From assembly GCA_963780655.1 (NCBI GenBank), contig CAWACP010000001.1:1-64000 (forward strand): a DNA stretch of 64,000 nt, in the 5' to 3' direction. The notes under the pieces are model-generated. The model searched no databases, was not told the origin of the DNA, and saw nothing but the letters and a program-made list of their open reading frames with translations. This document shows, in pieces, positions 19,279-28,494 of the stretch. This DNA comes from CAWACP01 sp963780655 (GTDB lineage Bacteria; Acidobacteriota; Terriglobia; Bryobacterales; Bryobacteraceae). Made by a program: the position numbers and the translations under genes. How positions within the stretch are numbered: position 1 is the stretch's first letter; each line of letters starts with the position of its first letter.

Positions 19279-22200
19279 CTACCAGTAGACCTTAAGGGCC
19301 ATCTGGATATCTCGCGGGGGCATCGTCTGCGAGATTTGTCCGAATGTCGAATCGCTCCAGTTGCCATCCGGAGAGTAGAAGTTGGCGCGATTAAACGCGT
19401 TGAACATTTCGCAGCGGAACTGCGCTCTGGCAGCCTCCCGGAAGTTGAACCACTTCTGCAGCCCTATATCGAATGTCTGCATGCCGGGCGCCCGTACACT
19501 GCCTGAGAAACGGGGTGCGTTTCCGAAAGTGAACGGCGCCGGCTGGGCGTATGCAGCCGGGTTCAGCCAATTGTAAATCGTCTGATTGCTCGGTATCGGA
19601 TTACCCACCAGATTGGGTCGCTGATTGCCTCCGAACGATCCCGTGTTATTGATACCGCCGACAATCGGAATCGGGAAGCCCTGTTTGGCTGTAGTGACGC
19701 CGGAGATCTGCCACCCGCCGAGGATCGCGTTGGTCACGCCATTGAAATTGGCGCCGACTTTCTTGCCTTTTCCGACAGGCAGCTCGTAAATGTAACTGAT
19801 TACGAAGCTATTCGGGATATCGGCGGCGTCCACCGACTCTTCGGCGGCGAGATTGTAGTTGTTGCGAATCGGAACGCCAAATCCCGCCGTGGCCCAGGAG
19901 TTCGTCGCCTCAGTGTTGTCAGTGAAGTGTGAGTAAGTGTAGGAGGCGAGCACGCTGAGCCCCGCGCTCCAGCGATGTGTGTAGTTCAACTGAAGCGCGT
20001 TGTAGTGGGACGCGCTTCCCAGAGGCCATGAGACGCCGACGCTGCAGAACTCGGGAAATGGCAGCAACAACTGCCCGTAAGCGATTGTGGGGCTGGAAAG
20101 GCCGCAGCCGCTGCCTTTGATGACGCCGTAGAACGGATTCGGCACTTGCTGAAGCAGTTGGTTCCCCAGCGAAAGGTCCTGCGTAGGCAACTGGTCGTAG
20201 TCCAAACCGCCGCCTTGCGCGAGTTTGACCCCATGGTTGCCGACATAGCTGACATCGATCAGGTCGTTGCGGGCAATGTTGTATTGCACGCCGGCCATGT
20301 ACTGTTCCGTGTACGGATCGGGCCGGTTCGGCTGAGTTGCGGAGGTCGAATAGCCGACATTCGTCAACGGGCCGAGTGAGTTACCCAATTGCGCCAGCAT
20401 GCCGCCTGGAAATGCGTTGTCCAGGGTCTGCAGGGGACTATACCCGTTGCTTGTCACGGCATTCCATGGCGTAGCTTGCCCGTACCCCTGCGTGGAGCCG
20501 CCTCCCAAATAGGAGGCCATATAGTAGATGCCGTAGCCTGCTCTGACCACCAATTTGTTCGAGGCCTGATAGGCCAGGCCCACGCGCGGCTGAAAGTCCG
20601 TCCACTGTGGGTTGTACAGGCCACGCCGAACACCGTTGACTCCGTTGTAAACCACTGTGCCGTACACGTTGTAGCCGAGTTGTTTACTGATTGGGTTTAC
20701 GGCATTGAAATCAAAAAAACTCTGCTGATTGTATCGCTCTGTCGGCGCGGCCTGATAGTCCCAGCGCAGCCCCAGGTTGAGCGTCAGCCTGCTTGTGACC
20801 TTCCAGTCGTCCTGCAGGTACGTGCCATACCAGTGGGTGGAGAAGAATGGACGTACGGAGACGCCGGTAGAGCCGCCGGTGCCCACTCCGAGCAGGAACG
20901 AGGCGAAGGCATCGCCGGGCGAGGTGGGGTTGGAGGGATCGGGGCCGGCAGTCCCGACCGGACCGAAGTTGAAGGTGGTGGGATAAATTCGGCCGCCGCC
21001 GGTCTGCAGTACCACGCCGGTGAAACCCGCCGACAGCGAATGGGGCCCTATAACCTTGCTGAGGTTTCCCGAGTAAGTCAGGTCGTTGCGAGGGAACCCA
21101 CCTTCTCCCGCGCCAAGTTGCGGTCCGATCGGAGCGTACCCGGTCACGCTGACAACAGGAAACTGATTCGACGTCCCGTTGATAAACGCCGGAAGGCCAA
21201 TGCTGGTCATGTCAAACGGGTAGCCTTCCATAGTGTTGCCTTCGAACCAATGGTTGTAACCGCCGTTGAAGCTAAACACCGTCGACGGGTTGATGACCCA
21301 GGTCAAGCCGCCGGCCGCGTCGATTCGGTTGTTCGGATTTTGTACGCCCGGACCGCCGGGGTCATTACCATAGTAGTCGGGCTCTCCGGTTTTGAATTCG
21401 TGCTTATCCGACCAGCGGGCAAAGAACCTTATGTTGTCGGTGAAATTGTGGTCGAACCGGAGTCCCCATTCGTTGGATTGGGATTTGGCCGAGCCGGAGG
21501 CCGAGTAGTTGTTTGCCAGTCCGCCGATGGTCGGGTTCGGCCAGAACTGCAGCAGCTTTGCGGCGACCTGGCTGATCAGATTGGGCGGGATCTGGTTGCC
21601 CGCGAATGGCGAGCGAGTGAACCCCGTCGCGGTCTGCACTGTCGAGAAGGGATTGTACAGTTGCGTGCTGAGCGCGGAGAAGTCGCCCGACTTCTCGGCT
21701 GCAGTGGGCATGGTGAACGTCGCCGGGGCCGGCGTTCCCTGCCTCAGACCTTCGTAATAGGCGAAGAAGAAGGTCTTGTTGCGCTGCCTGTAGATGCCGG
21801 GGATGTACACCGGACCGCCGCCCGTAACCCCAAACTGGTTTCGCTGGAAGAGGGGCCTGGCAATCCCATTCTTGTTGTTGAAGAAATAGTTCGCGTCGAG
21901 GTCGCTGTTGCGCAGGTATTCGAACGCATCGCCATGGAAACTCGCGGTTCCCGATTTCGTGACCACGTTGTAAACGTTCCCGGTACTCCAGCCGTACTGC
22001 GCGCTGAAGCTGTTGGTCTGGATCTTGGCCTCCTCAACTGACTCCATGGAGGGTGCGTAGATGACGCCACCCCAGTCGCCGCCGGTGTCCCAGTGCCCGT
22101 CGAGCAGGTAGGCGGTGGTTCCAAAGAAGCCGCCGCCGAAATTGAGAAACGAGATATCCTGATCGGCAGTGCCCACGTTACCTCCGCCGTTCACCAACTG

Positions 22201-22737
22201 AAACTGGGTGGAGTTGTTGACCGACGAATTCAGCAGTACCCTTCCGAAGACGTTGCGAAAATCGGTGGGCAGCTGGTCCAGTTGCTGCTCGTTGAGATCC
22301 GACGAGACATTCGAGTTGTCCGTGGTCAGCAGAGGAGCTTCTCCGCTCACGTTGACCTCTTCCTGGATCGACCCGAGGTCCAGTTGCACCGGCTGTTCGG
22401 CATCCTGCCCGGCAGCCAGGATCAGCCCCTGCTGCTTGTACGTCTTAAATCCGCCGGCCTCGACCACAAGAGTGTAGGTGGACGGAGGCAGCAGGGCAAA
22501 CGAAAATCGCCCCTCTGTATCGGTGATGAACGTTCGAGTGACACCCTTGTCCAGGCTCGACAGGGTGACTTTGGCGCCGGGGATCGACGCTTGTGAACTA
22601 TCATGGACGACCCCGCTCAGGGACGCGCTGAATGCCTGTGTCTGGGCGTGAGCCGAGTACCGCGCTGCGGTCAGGATCAGCAAAATCAGCACCGGTATTC
22701 GGGATGGCCTGAGCCATCGGCTGCATTTTCCACACAT
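19279..22737 (-). CDS. Oar-like TonB-dependent outer-membrane receptor
   Basis: A very large (about 1150 residues) outer-membrane receptor. A strong Shine-Dalgarno AAAGGAGAG precedes the ATG at 22737, so I prefer it to the upstream ATG at 22794. A signal peptide (to AHAQTQ) leads into a carboxypeptidase-regulatory-like beta sandwich (SGVVHDSSQASIPGAKVTL ... GGFKTYKQQ), then a plug domain (QLPTDFRNVFGRV, GHWDTGGDWGGVI, YGWSTGNVYNVVTKSGT) and a long beta-barrel ending with an aromatic residue (ALKVYW). Such Oar-like receptors are thought to import or sense oligosaccharides or peptides; here the downstream glycosidases point to oligosaccharide uptake. It is divergent from a wHTH regulator gene, with 320 bp of possible control region between them. 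Confidence 0.92.
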   Translation of the reverse strand: MCGKCSRWLRPSRIPVLILLILTAARYSAHAQTQAFSASLSGVVHDSSQASIPGAKVTLSSLDKGVTRTFITDTEGRFSFALLPPSTYTLVVEAGGFKTYKQQGLILAAGQDAEQPVQLDLGSIQEEVNVSGEAPLLTTDNSNVSSDLNEQQLDQLPTDFRNVFGRVLLNSSVNNSTQFQLVNGGGNVGTADQDISFLNFGGGFFGTTAYLLDGHWDTGGDWGGVIYAPSMESVEEAKIQTNSFSAQYGWSTGNVYNVVTKSGTASFHGDAFEYLRNSDLDANYFFNNKNGIARPLFQRNQFGVTGGGPVYIPGIYRQRNKTFFFAYYEGLRQGTPAPATFTMPTAAEKSGDFSALSTQLYNPFSTVQTATGFTRSPFAGNQIPPNLISQVAAKLLQFWPNPTIGGLANNYSASGSAKSQSNEWGLRFDHNFTDNIRFFARWSDKHEFKTGEPDYYGNDPGGPGVQNPNNRIDAAGGLTWVINPSTVFSFNGGYNHWFEGNTMEGYPFDMTSIGLPAFINGTSNQFPVVSVTGYAPIGPQLGAGEGGFPRNDLTYSGNLSKVIGPHSLSAGFTGVVLQTGGGRIYPTTFNFGPVGTAGPDPSNPTSPGDAFASFLLGVGTGGSTGVSVRPFFSTHWYGTYLQDDWKVTSRLTLNLGLRWDYQAAPTERYNQQSFFDFNAVNPISKQLGYNVYGTVVYNGVNGVRRGLYNPQWTDFQPRVGLAYQASNKLVVRAGYGIYYMASYLGGGSTQGYGQATPWNAVTSNGYSPLQTLDNAFPGGMLAQLGNSLGPLTNVGYSTSATQPNRPDPYTEQYMAGVQYNIARNDLIDVSYVGNHGVKLAQGGGLDYDQLPTQDLSLGNQLLQQVPNPFYGVIKGSGCGLSSPTIAYGQLLLPFPEFCSVGVSWPLGSASHYNALQLNYTHRWSAGLSVLASYTYSHFTDNTEATNSWATAGFGVPIRNNYNLAAEESVDAADIPNSFVISYIYELPVGKGKKVGANFNGVTNAILGGWQISGVTTAKQGFPIPIVGGINNTGSFGGNQRPNLVGNPIPSNQTIYNWLNPAAYAQPAPFTFGNAPRFSGSVRAPGMQTFDIGLQKWFNFREAARAQFRCEMFNAFNRANFYSPDGNWSDSTFGQISQTMPPRDIQMALKVYW

Positions 22738-22847
22738 GCGAGACTCTCCTTTGCGACGTAGCACTGCCTGTGAACAGCAGATCGGGACAATCACTTAAGC
22801 GCGAAAGTTACCGATTCAGGCGTTGAAGCTTCTGGGCTATCATTGAG

Positions 22848-22863
22848 GAACGCGACCGCGTTC
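22848..22863. promoter_or_regulatory. Inverted repeat GAACGCG-AC-CGCGTTC, possible operator
   Basis: A perfect 7-bp inverted repeat with a 2-bp centre lies 111 bp upstream of the receptor start, in the divergent intergenic region. Size and symmetry fit a homodimeric repressor site. No protein can be assigned. Confidence 0.35.
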
Positions 22864-22901
22864 GCAATGTGCTGTACTGTGCGCTACCGTCCCGGCGGCT
22901 C

Positions 22902-23027
22902 GTTAACACGTGTGTAACATCCAGTCGCCGCAATTTACGGTACGGCAGGAAATCCGAATGCAGGAAGCCTCCCGGCCAGTAAATATGCGTTGCACCGCGC
23001 CGGCTTCAGCGTTACAGTATGCGTAAC
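22902..23027. promoter_or_regulatory. Two matching 17-bp sites GTTAM-N7-GTAAC
   Basis: In the 320-bp divergent region 22738-23057, gttaacacgtgtgtaac (22902-22918) and gttacagtatgcgtaac (23011-23027) share the same half-sites and 7-bp spacing. The second lies 30 bp before the preferred start of the wHTH gene. The arrangement suits binding by one regulator, perhaps the divergent gene's own product; this is inference. The rest of the region holds no gene I can support. Confidence 0.4.
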
Positions 23028-23057
23028 AAGCTCCTGCTTTCGACGGAGGCCGTCTCC

Positions 23058-24299
23058 ATGTCCGCCAGCGCGCCCACGCTCAGTCAGCACGATGTCTCGC
23101 CCAGCGAAGCTGCGGCGGCTCTGCAGGCAATCTTCGCGAGCAAACCGTTCCGTGGCAGCCCGCAAAGTCAACGCATGCTGGCGTATGTCGTCGAACATAC
23201 CGTGGCAGGCGATGACGACCTGCTGCGCGAACGAATTATTGGCGCGGCGGTTTTCGGACGCAGTCCCGATTACGACGCCGCCAACGACCCGGTGGTGAGA
23301 GGGCGGGCGGCGGATATGCGTAAGCGCCTGGCCCTGTATTACTCGAGCGAGGATGCCGCGGCATGCCCGCTGATCATCGAGATTCCGCCCGGTTCGTACC
23401 GCGCGCGCTTCCATCGGCGTCCCCCGGAACCTCCGCTCCAGGCCGAAGGAGATCGGCGTCCGGAACTCGCCCGGGGGAGCCTCGGCCTGTGGCGGCTTTC
23501 GTGGAAACTGGTTTTGCCTCTTGCGATCGCCGTCGTATGCGCCGTGGCCGCCTGGCGGCAAATGCGAAGTCCGGACGGCTTCGAGAGATTCTGGGCGCCT
23601 CTGTTCAACAGCTCCAGGCCGGTCAACATATATCAGGCCTGCAACACGACTTATATTCTCAGGACGCCCGTGTTCACCGGATACGGGCCGCCCGGCTGGA
23701 TAGCCGCGCCGTCGAATGCCCTGCCCGGACCGACCATCGCGGTGCGCGACCTTGTTCCCATCACCGACCAGTTCATTACGGTTGGCGATTCGTATCTGAG
23801 TTCCGAACTCTGCGTCCTTTTCGCGCGGCGCAACAAACTATACCGTCTGCGATACGGCAACGATATCTCCTATGGCGAGATCCGGTATTCGCCCACAATT
23901 CTGATTGGGGCCTTTAACAACGACTGGACCCTGAAGACCACCGCTGACTTACCGCTCATCTTCGAAGGGCCGCCGCCTGCGGTAAAGGAACGCGGAGGGC
24001 GGCATCGCGTCTGGACCTTGCCCGATATGGACATCGCCGGTCACACCTCGGAAGACTACGCCCTGGTTTCGCGGTTAATCGACGGCCGCACTGGGCAGGT
24101 TCTGATCTCCGCGGCCGGAATTACGCAATACGGGACTCGCGCGGCGGCCGAGTTCCTCACCGTACCGGTCTATCTGAAATCGGCGCTCGGCGCAGCGCCG
24201 AAATCCTGGAGCGGCGCACACTGCGAGTTCCTGCTGCACACAAAGATACTCGGCGGGGAGCCTGGCCCTCCGCAGGTGGTTACCTCAAGTTTCTGGTAA
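23058..24299 (+). CDS. Membrane-anchored protein with acidobacterial wHTH-like N-terminal domain
   Basis: A protein of 413 residues from the ATG at 23058, chosen because GGAGG sits 8 bp upstream; the ATG at 23019 has no SD. Residues about 12-110 match a pattern I know from many acidobacterial sensor/adenylate-cyclase-like proteins: IFASKPFRGSPQSQRML, VEHTVAGD, ERIIGAAVFGR, YDAANDPVVRGRAADMRKRL and IEIPPGSYRARF, thought to be a winged-helix DNA-binding unit. One transmembrane helix follows (LVLPLAIAVVCAVAAW, about 150), then a 230-residue periplasmic domain (FERFWAPLFNSSRPVNIYQAC ... GEIRYSPTILIGAFNNDWT). This gives a one-component transmembrane regulator layout. It is divergent from the TonB receptor, which it may control. 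The extracytoplasmic domain is not recognised. Confidence 0.75.
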   Translation: MSASAPTLSQHDVSPSEAAAALQAIFASKPFRGSPQSQRMLAYVVEHTVAGDDDLLRERIIGAAVFGRSPDYDAANDPVVRGRAADMRKRLALYYSSEDAAACPLIIEIPPGSYRARFHRRPPEPPLQAEGDRRPELARGSLGLWRLSWKLVLPLAIAVVCAVAAWRQMRSPDGFERFWAPLFNSSRPVNIYQACNTTYILRTPVFTGYGPPGWIAAPSNALPGPTIAVRDLVPITDQFITVGDSYLSSELCVLFARRNKLYRLRYGNDISYGEIRYSPTILIGAFNNDWTLKTTADLPLIFEGPPPAVKERGGRHRVWTLPDMDIAGHTSEDYALVSRLIDGRTGQVLISAAGITQYGTRAAAEFLTVPVYLKSALGAAPKSWSGAHCEFLLHTKILGGEPGPPQVVTSSFW

Positions 24300-24345
24300 T
24301 CGGCCTGCGGCCCGTCGACTCTCATTTCGACGCATGGGGTGAGAT

Positions 24346-24375
24346 TTGACTTTTCCTCCCGTGCCAGGCTACAGC
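24346..24375 (+). promoter_or_regulatory. Weak sigma-70-like promoter before the first AP-like/unknown cassette
   Basis: TTGACT (24346-24351) and TACAGC (24370-24375) are 18 bp apart, about 35 bp before the ATG at 24409. The -10 matches poorly. Nothing else stands out in the 109-bp gap. Confidence 0.3.
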
Positions 24376-24408
24376 TTATCTGAATAGCTGCGGCTCAGGG
24401 AGGTCAGC

Positions 24409-25554
24409 ATGTCCCGGTTCGCCGGACCGGTTTCTGAGAGAAGCATTGCACAGAGTCGCCGCGATTTCCTTCGCGAGGCCACCGGGGCCGTTCTCGGCGG
24501 AGCTGTTCTTCGCGGCGCGCCGTCAGCCACCGCAAGAGGACGCAAAGCTGTAGTCGTCACTTTCGGCGGCGGCGCCCGTGATGACGAAACTTTCCTGCCG
24601 GATGGCCAGGAGAACATTCCTCATCTGCTCAACCGCCTGATGCCTCAGTCCACGTTTTTCGGACAGGTGGTGAACCGCGGCATTCTGGGGCACTATGTAG
24701 CCAACGCCAGCCTGGCCACAGGCGTTTACGAGACTTTCAACAATTTCGCCGCGGTGGCGCCTGACAGCCCCACCGCCTTCGAGTATTTCCGCCGCGACCT
24801 CCGCCGTCCGGCGCTCGATGCGTGGGTGATTGCGCCCAGCAACGGCTTCAATCTGATCGGCGCCAGCCGCCACCGCGCCTATGGTCCCGAGCTGGGCGCC
24901 GGCGTCATCCTGCCGAAGCGGCTGCTCGCGCTCGCGCCTTCGTCCAACGGGCTTTATGATCATCTGCTTCGCGATAACTACGAAACGCCTCTGTATGCGC
25001 CGGAACTGAACCAGAGCGAGGCGGAACTGCACCACGTGGCCGAGGTGATGAAACTCTCACTTACTGACTTCGCGGCTCACGCGCGCAGCGTGACCAGCCC
25101 GGATGAATTGTCCGTGTACATTGCCCGGCAGCTCATGCGCCAGCTTGCGCCCAGTCTCCTTTGGATCACCCTGCACGATATCGACATCGCGCATTCCGGC
25201 GCCTTCTCGCTCTATGTGGATGCGATTCGCCGCTGCGACCGCCTTTGCGCCGAGATTCACAAGGCCATTGAGGAAGAGCCGGAGTATGCGGGCAGAACAA
25301 CCATGTTCATACTGCCCGATTTCGGCCGCGATTCGGACAGTTCTCCGGGGGGCAACGGATTCCAGCACCATCGCACCGGCGACGCGACCTCGCGCACTGC
25401 CTGGATGATGGTCACCGGACCGGGCATACGCCGGAACACGGTGATAGAACGTCCGGTGGAATCGATTGACCTGGTCCCGACGCTCGGATCTTTGCTTGGC
25501 TTCACGCCCAGATTTGCGCGCGGCCATGCGCTGGAGGAGGCGCTGCCGGCATGA
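24409..25554 (+). CDS. Tat-exported alkaline-phosphatase/sulfatase-superfamily protein (cassette copy 1, gene A)
   Basis: A 381-residue protein with a Tat leader (SRRDFLREATGAVLGGAVLRG). Past the leader it reads AVVVTFGGGARDDETFLPDGQENIPHLLNRL, then LWITLHDIDIAHSGAFSLYVDAIRRCD, MFILPDFGRDSD and NGFQHHRTGDATSRTAWMMVTGPGIRR, ending IDLVPTLGSLLGF. This is the alkaline-phosphatase-superfamily order: metal ligands in DIDIAH, in the PDFGRD equivalent of the usual SDHG, and in GFQHHR. The usual N-terminal nucleophile segment is replaced by GGGARDDE, and no CxPSR sulfatase signature is present, so the reaction is unknown. AGGGAGG precedes the ATG. It overlaps gene B by ATGA. A paralogue lies at 29610-30722. 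Confidence 0.8.
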   Translation: MSRFAGPVSERSIAQSRRDFLREATGAVLGGAVLRGAPSATARGRKAVVVTFGGGARDDETFLPDGQENIPHLLNRLMPQSTFFGQVVNRGILGHYVANASLATGVYETFNNFAAVAPDSPTAFEYFRRDLRRPALDAWVIAPSNGFNLIGASRHRAYGPELGAGVILPKRLLALAPSSNGLYDHLLRDNYETPLYAPELNQSEAELHHVAEVMKLSLTDFAAHARSVTSPDELSVYIARQLMRQLAPSLLWITLHDIDIAHSGAFSLYVDAIRRCDRLCAEIHKAIEEEPEYAGRTTMFILPDFGRDSDSSPGGNGFQHHRTGDATSRTAWMMVTGPGIRRNTVIERPVESIDLVPTLGSLLGFTPRFARGHALEEALPA

Positions 25555-26765
25555 CCCCCGATCAGCTTCAGGCGCGGAATTTCGATGCATGGCCGCCTCT
25601 GGCGCGCGAACTTGCTACGGCGCGGCTCGCTCTGCTCCAGCGGCTTCCGCTCGCATTCATCAGTCTGCTGTTCCGCGAATTGATCGATTACGACTGGAAG
25701 TTCCCACTGGAAAGGAATGAGCTCGACAGGCAGTTCACGTATCTGGCGGCTTTAGCTCCCGATGAGATGAACGGGATTCTGCGGCCTTTCGCGGATCTCC
25801 GGCTATCCCGTGAACTCGTGCAGATCGACTGGGTAAACGCTCCGGCTAGGTTTTCCGAGCAGCTTTCGGCGAGTCTGTGGGCCACGGGTCAGATGGACTC
25901 CTTCCGCCGCAGCGCCATCGATTATGTGGAGCGCTTCAACGCCGCCGTCCCCGAGCCGCCGCCGGCTTTGGCGCGCCTCTGCATCGTTCTGGTTGGCCTC
26001 GGAGTTAAAGACAACAGCGAGCCGCTGTTTCGGAAGGTACGCAGGCACGGAGTTCTCTACACGCAGTTGCAGGCGGCGGATGCGCGGAAAGCCGCGCTGA
26101 ACGTCATCGCACAGAGGGCCCGCTCGCATCCTGTTCCCTACGCCCACTGGTACATCGACGGCAGTTCGTCCGGCGACGGCTCCCTGGCCGGGCTGACGTC
26201 CATCTCGTGGGAGACGCTGACGCCGGTGCGAGCCGCTCTGCGCAGGAGAATACGCGCGGGGTTCGAGTCGCATACGGGGCCGGAAGAGCTGCGGACGATG
26301 CTCGCGCGAACGCGCCCGGAGGATATCGGGCTCGCCCGCGGCGATGCGGTGCTCGACCGCTTCCAGTTGAGTCTGTTCACGGAGGGTTCGGGAACGCAGA
26401 TCTTCAGCACGACGTTCGTGCAGTGGGCGGCGCGAGAGGCGCTGCGCCGCGCACACCCGCTCACCATGCTGCTCCGCTTCGCGCCGCGCGCCTGCGATTA
26501 TTCCATGCAGGAACTCCTTTCCATGAACGAGCAGTCTCTGGCGCTCGACCCGGAAGGGGCGCTGCGGGATGCGGACATGGGCGCATGGTACACGCTGCTG
26601 AATCTCAAGCGATTGCCGGGCGCGGAGAACGCGTCGTTTGTGGTGTGTTTCGAAGGCCACTCTCAGGCCGTCGCCGTGGGGCCTCAGTTCAAAGCCGGCG
26701 GAGAATCCCGCGCCGCCATCAGCTTTGCGGACTTGCTGGAGCAGGGCGTCAATGCTCAGTTGTAG
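25551..26765 (+). CDS. Uncharacterised ~400-residue protein, partner of the AP-like gene (cassette copy 1, gene B)
   Basis: I do not recognise this 404-residue family. There is no signal peptide and no transmembrane segment; it appears soluble and mostly helical at the N-terminus (LLQRLPLAFISLLFRELIDYDWKF). Shared with its paralogue at 30726-31943 are an early FPxER...Q motif, a hallmark segment (STTFVQWAAREALRRAHPLTMLLRFAPR here; NSFVQWGASEALRRAAPQAAFCRF there) and a C-terminal strand pattern near VVCFEGHSQAVAVGP. The ATG overlaps the gene A stop (ATGA), so synthesis is coupled to an exported AP-superfamily protein, and its own stop overlaps the FG-GAP gene's start. Function unknown; a chaperone or maturation role for gene A is one guess. 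Confidence 0.78.
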   Translation: MTPDQLQARNFDAWPPLARELATARLALLQRLPLAFISLLFRELIDYDWKFPLERNELDRQFTYLAALAPDEMNGILRPFADLRLSRELVQIDWVNAPARFSEQLSASLWATGQMDSFRRSAIDYVERFNAAVPEPPPALARLCIVLVGLGVKDNSEPLFRKVRRHGVLYTQLQAADARKAALNVIAQRARSHPVPYAHWYIDGSSSGDGSLAGLTSISWETLTPVRAALRRRIRAGFESHTGPEELRTMLARTRPEDIGLARGDAVLDRFQLSLFTEGSGTQIFSTTFVQWAAREALRRAHPLTMLLRFAPRACDYSMQELLSMNEQSLALDPEGALRDADMGAWYTLLNLKRLPGAENASFVVCFEGHSQAVAVGPQFKAGGESRAAISFADLLEQGVNAQL

Positions 26766-28422
26766 AGCAGGCGTTTTCGCCTGCATCGGTGCTCTGCTTG
26801 CAGCGCTGCTGTTGGTTGGCGCGCAACCACAGCCGCCCAGTCCCATTCACTTCGTCTACCGTCCCATCCCGTTCACCCTCGACAGTTGCGAAACGCCGCA
26901 GCGTCACGCGCCGGAGACCATGGCCGGCGGCGTGGCCATTTTCGACTACAACAATGACGGCCGCCTCGATATCTTCTTTACCAATGGCGCCGACATCCGG
27001 TCCTTGAAAAAGACTTCGCCGAAATACTACAACCGGCTGTTTGCGAACGACGGCGCGGGCCGCTTCACCGATGTCACGGAAAAAGCGGGACTCTCCGGCT
27101 CCGGTTATGACACCGGCGTGGCCATCGGGGATTACGATAACGACGGATATAAGGACATATTTGTCGGCGGCGTGCATGGGAATACCCTCTATCACAACAA
27201 TGGCGACGGCACGTTTACGGATGTCACCGCAAAGGCAGGGCTCAACCAGCCCGATCCGCAGTACGGCCCGTTGTGGTCGGTTGGGGGCGCCTGGGTGGAT
27301 GTGAACAATGATGGCCTGCTCGACCTGGTCGTGGTGAATTATCTGAGTTGGAATATCGACAAAGAACCGGCATGCATGGGAGCCGGTCATCGCGATTACT
27401 GTCATCCGCGCGTGTACGGCAAGCTCCCGAACCAGATCTTTCTGAACGATGGAGATGGCACGTTTACGGACATCTCCGCCCAGTCGGGTATTCGCGCCCA
27501 TCCGGGCAAAGGCATGGGCATCGGCGTTGCGGACTACGATCTGGACGGCCGGATGGACTTCTTCATCGCCAACGACAAAGTGTACAACTCGCTTTTTCAC
27601 GCGCTGCCCGGCAACAAATTCGCCGAAGTGGCATTCGATGCCAACGTGGCGCTTCGTGACAATGCCGAATTAATTTCAGGAATGGGCGTCGATTTCCGCG
27701 ACCTCGACAACGACGGTTATCCGGATATCTGCGTGGTTGCTCTTGATGACGAGACATTTCCGATATTCCGAAATACCGGCAAGGGAGAATTTGCGGATGT
27801 CACGGAGCAGAGCAATATGGCGCGGCTCAGTAATTCCATGTCGGGTTATTCCCCCAACATTGCCGACTTCGATAACGACGGCTGGAAAGACATTTTTGTG
27901 TCTCGCGGCCATGTCCAGTCCCTCGATTCCGCTCCCCGCATTGCCGTGGAGCAGCCGAACACGGTCTTTCGCAATCTTCACGGCATGAAATTCGTGGCGC
28001 TCACCGCGGAAGCGGGCCTCACCGCGCAGCCCCCGCGACGCCATCGTGGATCGGCCGTTGGAGACCTCGACGGCGACGGCCGGCTGGACATCGTGGTGAG
28101 CGCGCTCAGCGCTCCCGCCGAGATCTGGATGAACGACAGCCCGGAAAGCGGGCACTGGCTGGAGTTGTCTCTGCAGGGTACGAAGAGTAACCGTGACGGA
28201 ATTGGCGCGCGCATAAAGGTTGTCACGCAAAGCGGCGCGCAATACAACCATATGTCCACCACCGCAGGTTACGCTTCCTCCAGCGGCGGTCCTGTTCACT
28301 TCGGGCTCGGCCCTGACGCTTCAGCGGATTCCATCGAGATTCGCTGGCCCTCCGGCGTTGTACAGCAATTGAACCACGTCGCCGCCGACCGCCTCCTGAA
28401 GATAAAAGAACCCGCGAACTGA
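26752..28422 (+). CDS. Secreted FG-GAP (VCBS) repeat protein with ASPIC/UnbV domain
   Basis: About 556 residues from the ATG at 26752, which overlaps the stop of gene B by 14 bp; the frame is open further upstream but only as a shadow. A signal peptide (CRAGVFACIGALLAALLLVGAQ) is followed by seven or more FG-GAP units carrying calcium-type DxDxDG loops: FDYNNDGRLDIFF, GDYDNDGYKDIFV, DVNNDGLLDLVVV, DYDLDGRMDFFIA, DLDNDGYPDICVV, DFDNDGWKDIFVS, DLDGDGRLDIVVS. The C-terminal ASPIC/UnbV module is GTKSNRDGIGARIKV ... HFGLG ... EIRWPSG. Probably an extracellular propeller that binds a partner or glycan. Codons 4-11 derive from a dispersed palindromic repeat. A stem-loop terminator overlaps its stop codon. 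Confidence 0.9.
   Translation: MLSCRAGVFACIGALLAALLLVGAQPQPPSPIHFVYRPIPFTLDSCETPQRHAPETMAGGVAIFDYNNDGRLDIFFTNGADIRSLKKTSPKYYNRLFANDGAGRFTDVTEKAGLSGSGYDTGVAIGDYDNDGYKDIFVGGVHGNTLYHNNGDGTFTDVTAKAGLNQPDPQYGPLWSVGGAWVDVNNDGLLDLVVVNYLSWNIDKEPACMGAGHRDYCHPRVYGKLPNQIFLNDGDGTFTDISAQSGIRAHPGKGMGIGVADYDLDGRMDFFIANDKVYNSLFHALPGNKFAEVAFDANVALRDNAELISGMGVDFRDLDNDGYPDICVVALDDETFPIFRNTGKGEFADVTEQSNMARLSNSMSGYSPNIADFDNDGWKDIFVSRGHVQSLDSAPRIAVEQPNTVFRNLHGMKFVALTAEAGLTAQPPRRHRGSAVGDLDGDGRLDIVVSALSAPAEIWMNDSPESGHWLELSLQGTKSNRDGIGARIKVVTQSGAQYNHMSTTAGYASSSGGPVHFGLGPDASADSIEIRWPSGVVQQLNHVAADRLLKIKEPAN
26761..26785. repeat. Dispersed palindrome, copy inside a signal-peptide coding region
   Basis: GCAGGCG (26767-26773) and CGCCTGC (26778-26784) flank TTTT, preceded by TGTAGA. 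It encodes C-R-A-G-V-F-A-C in the FG-GAP protein's leader. The same unit sits at 40594. Confidence 0.8.
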
Positions 28423-28441
28423 ACGGTCGCGGTGTTTTTTT
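28412..28441 (+). terminator. Rho-independent terminator overlapping the FG-GAP stop
   Basis: CCGCGA (28412-28417) pairs with TCGCGG (28427-28432) across a 9-nt loop, followed by a run of seven T. The stop codon lies within the loop. It should separate the first cassette operon from the LacI gene. Confidence 0.7.
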
Positions 28442-28494
28442 ATTGATCTCAGGCCGCCAAATCGCGTAATGTACACTCGTGCGGGAGACGCGCG

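Noticed and set aside
19276..22800. TonB receptor start at 22794
   Set aside because: The ATG at 22737 has a strong AAAGGAGAG Shine-Dalgarno and a proper signal peptide; the upstream 19 codons contain that Shine-Dalgarno.
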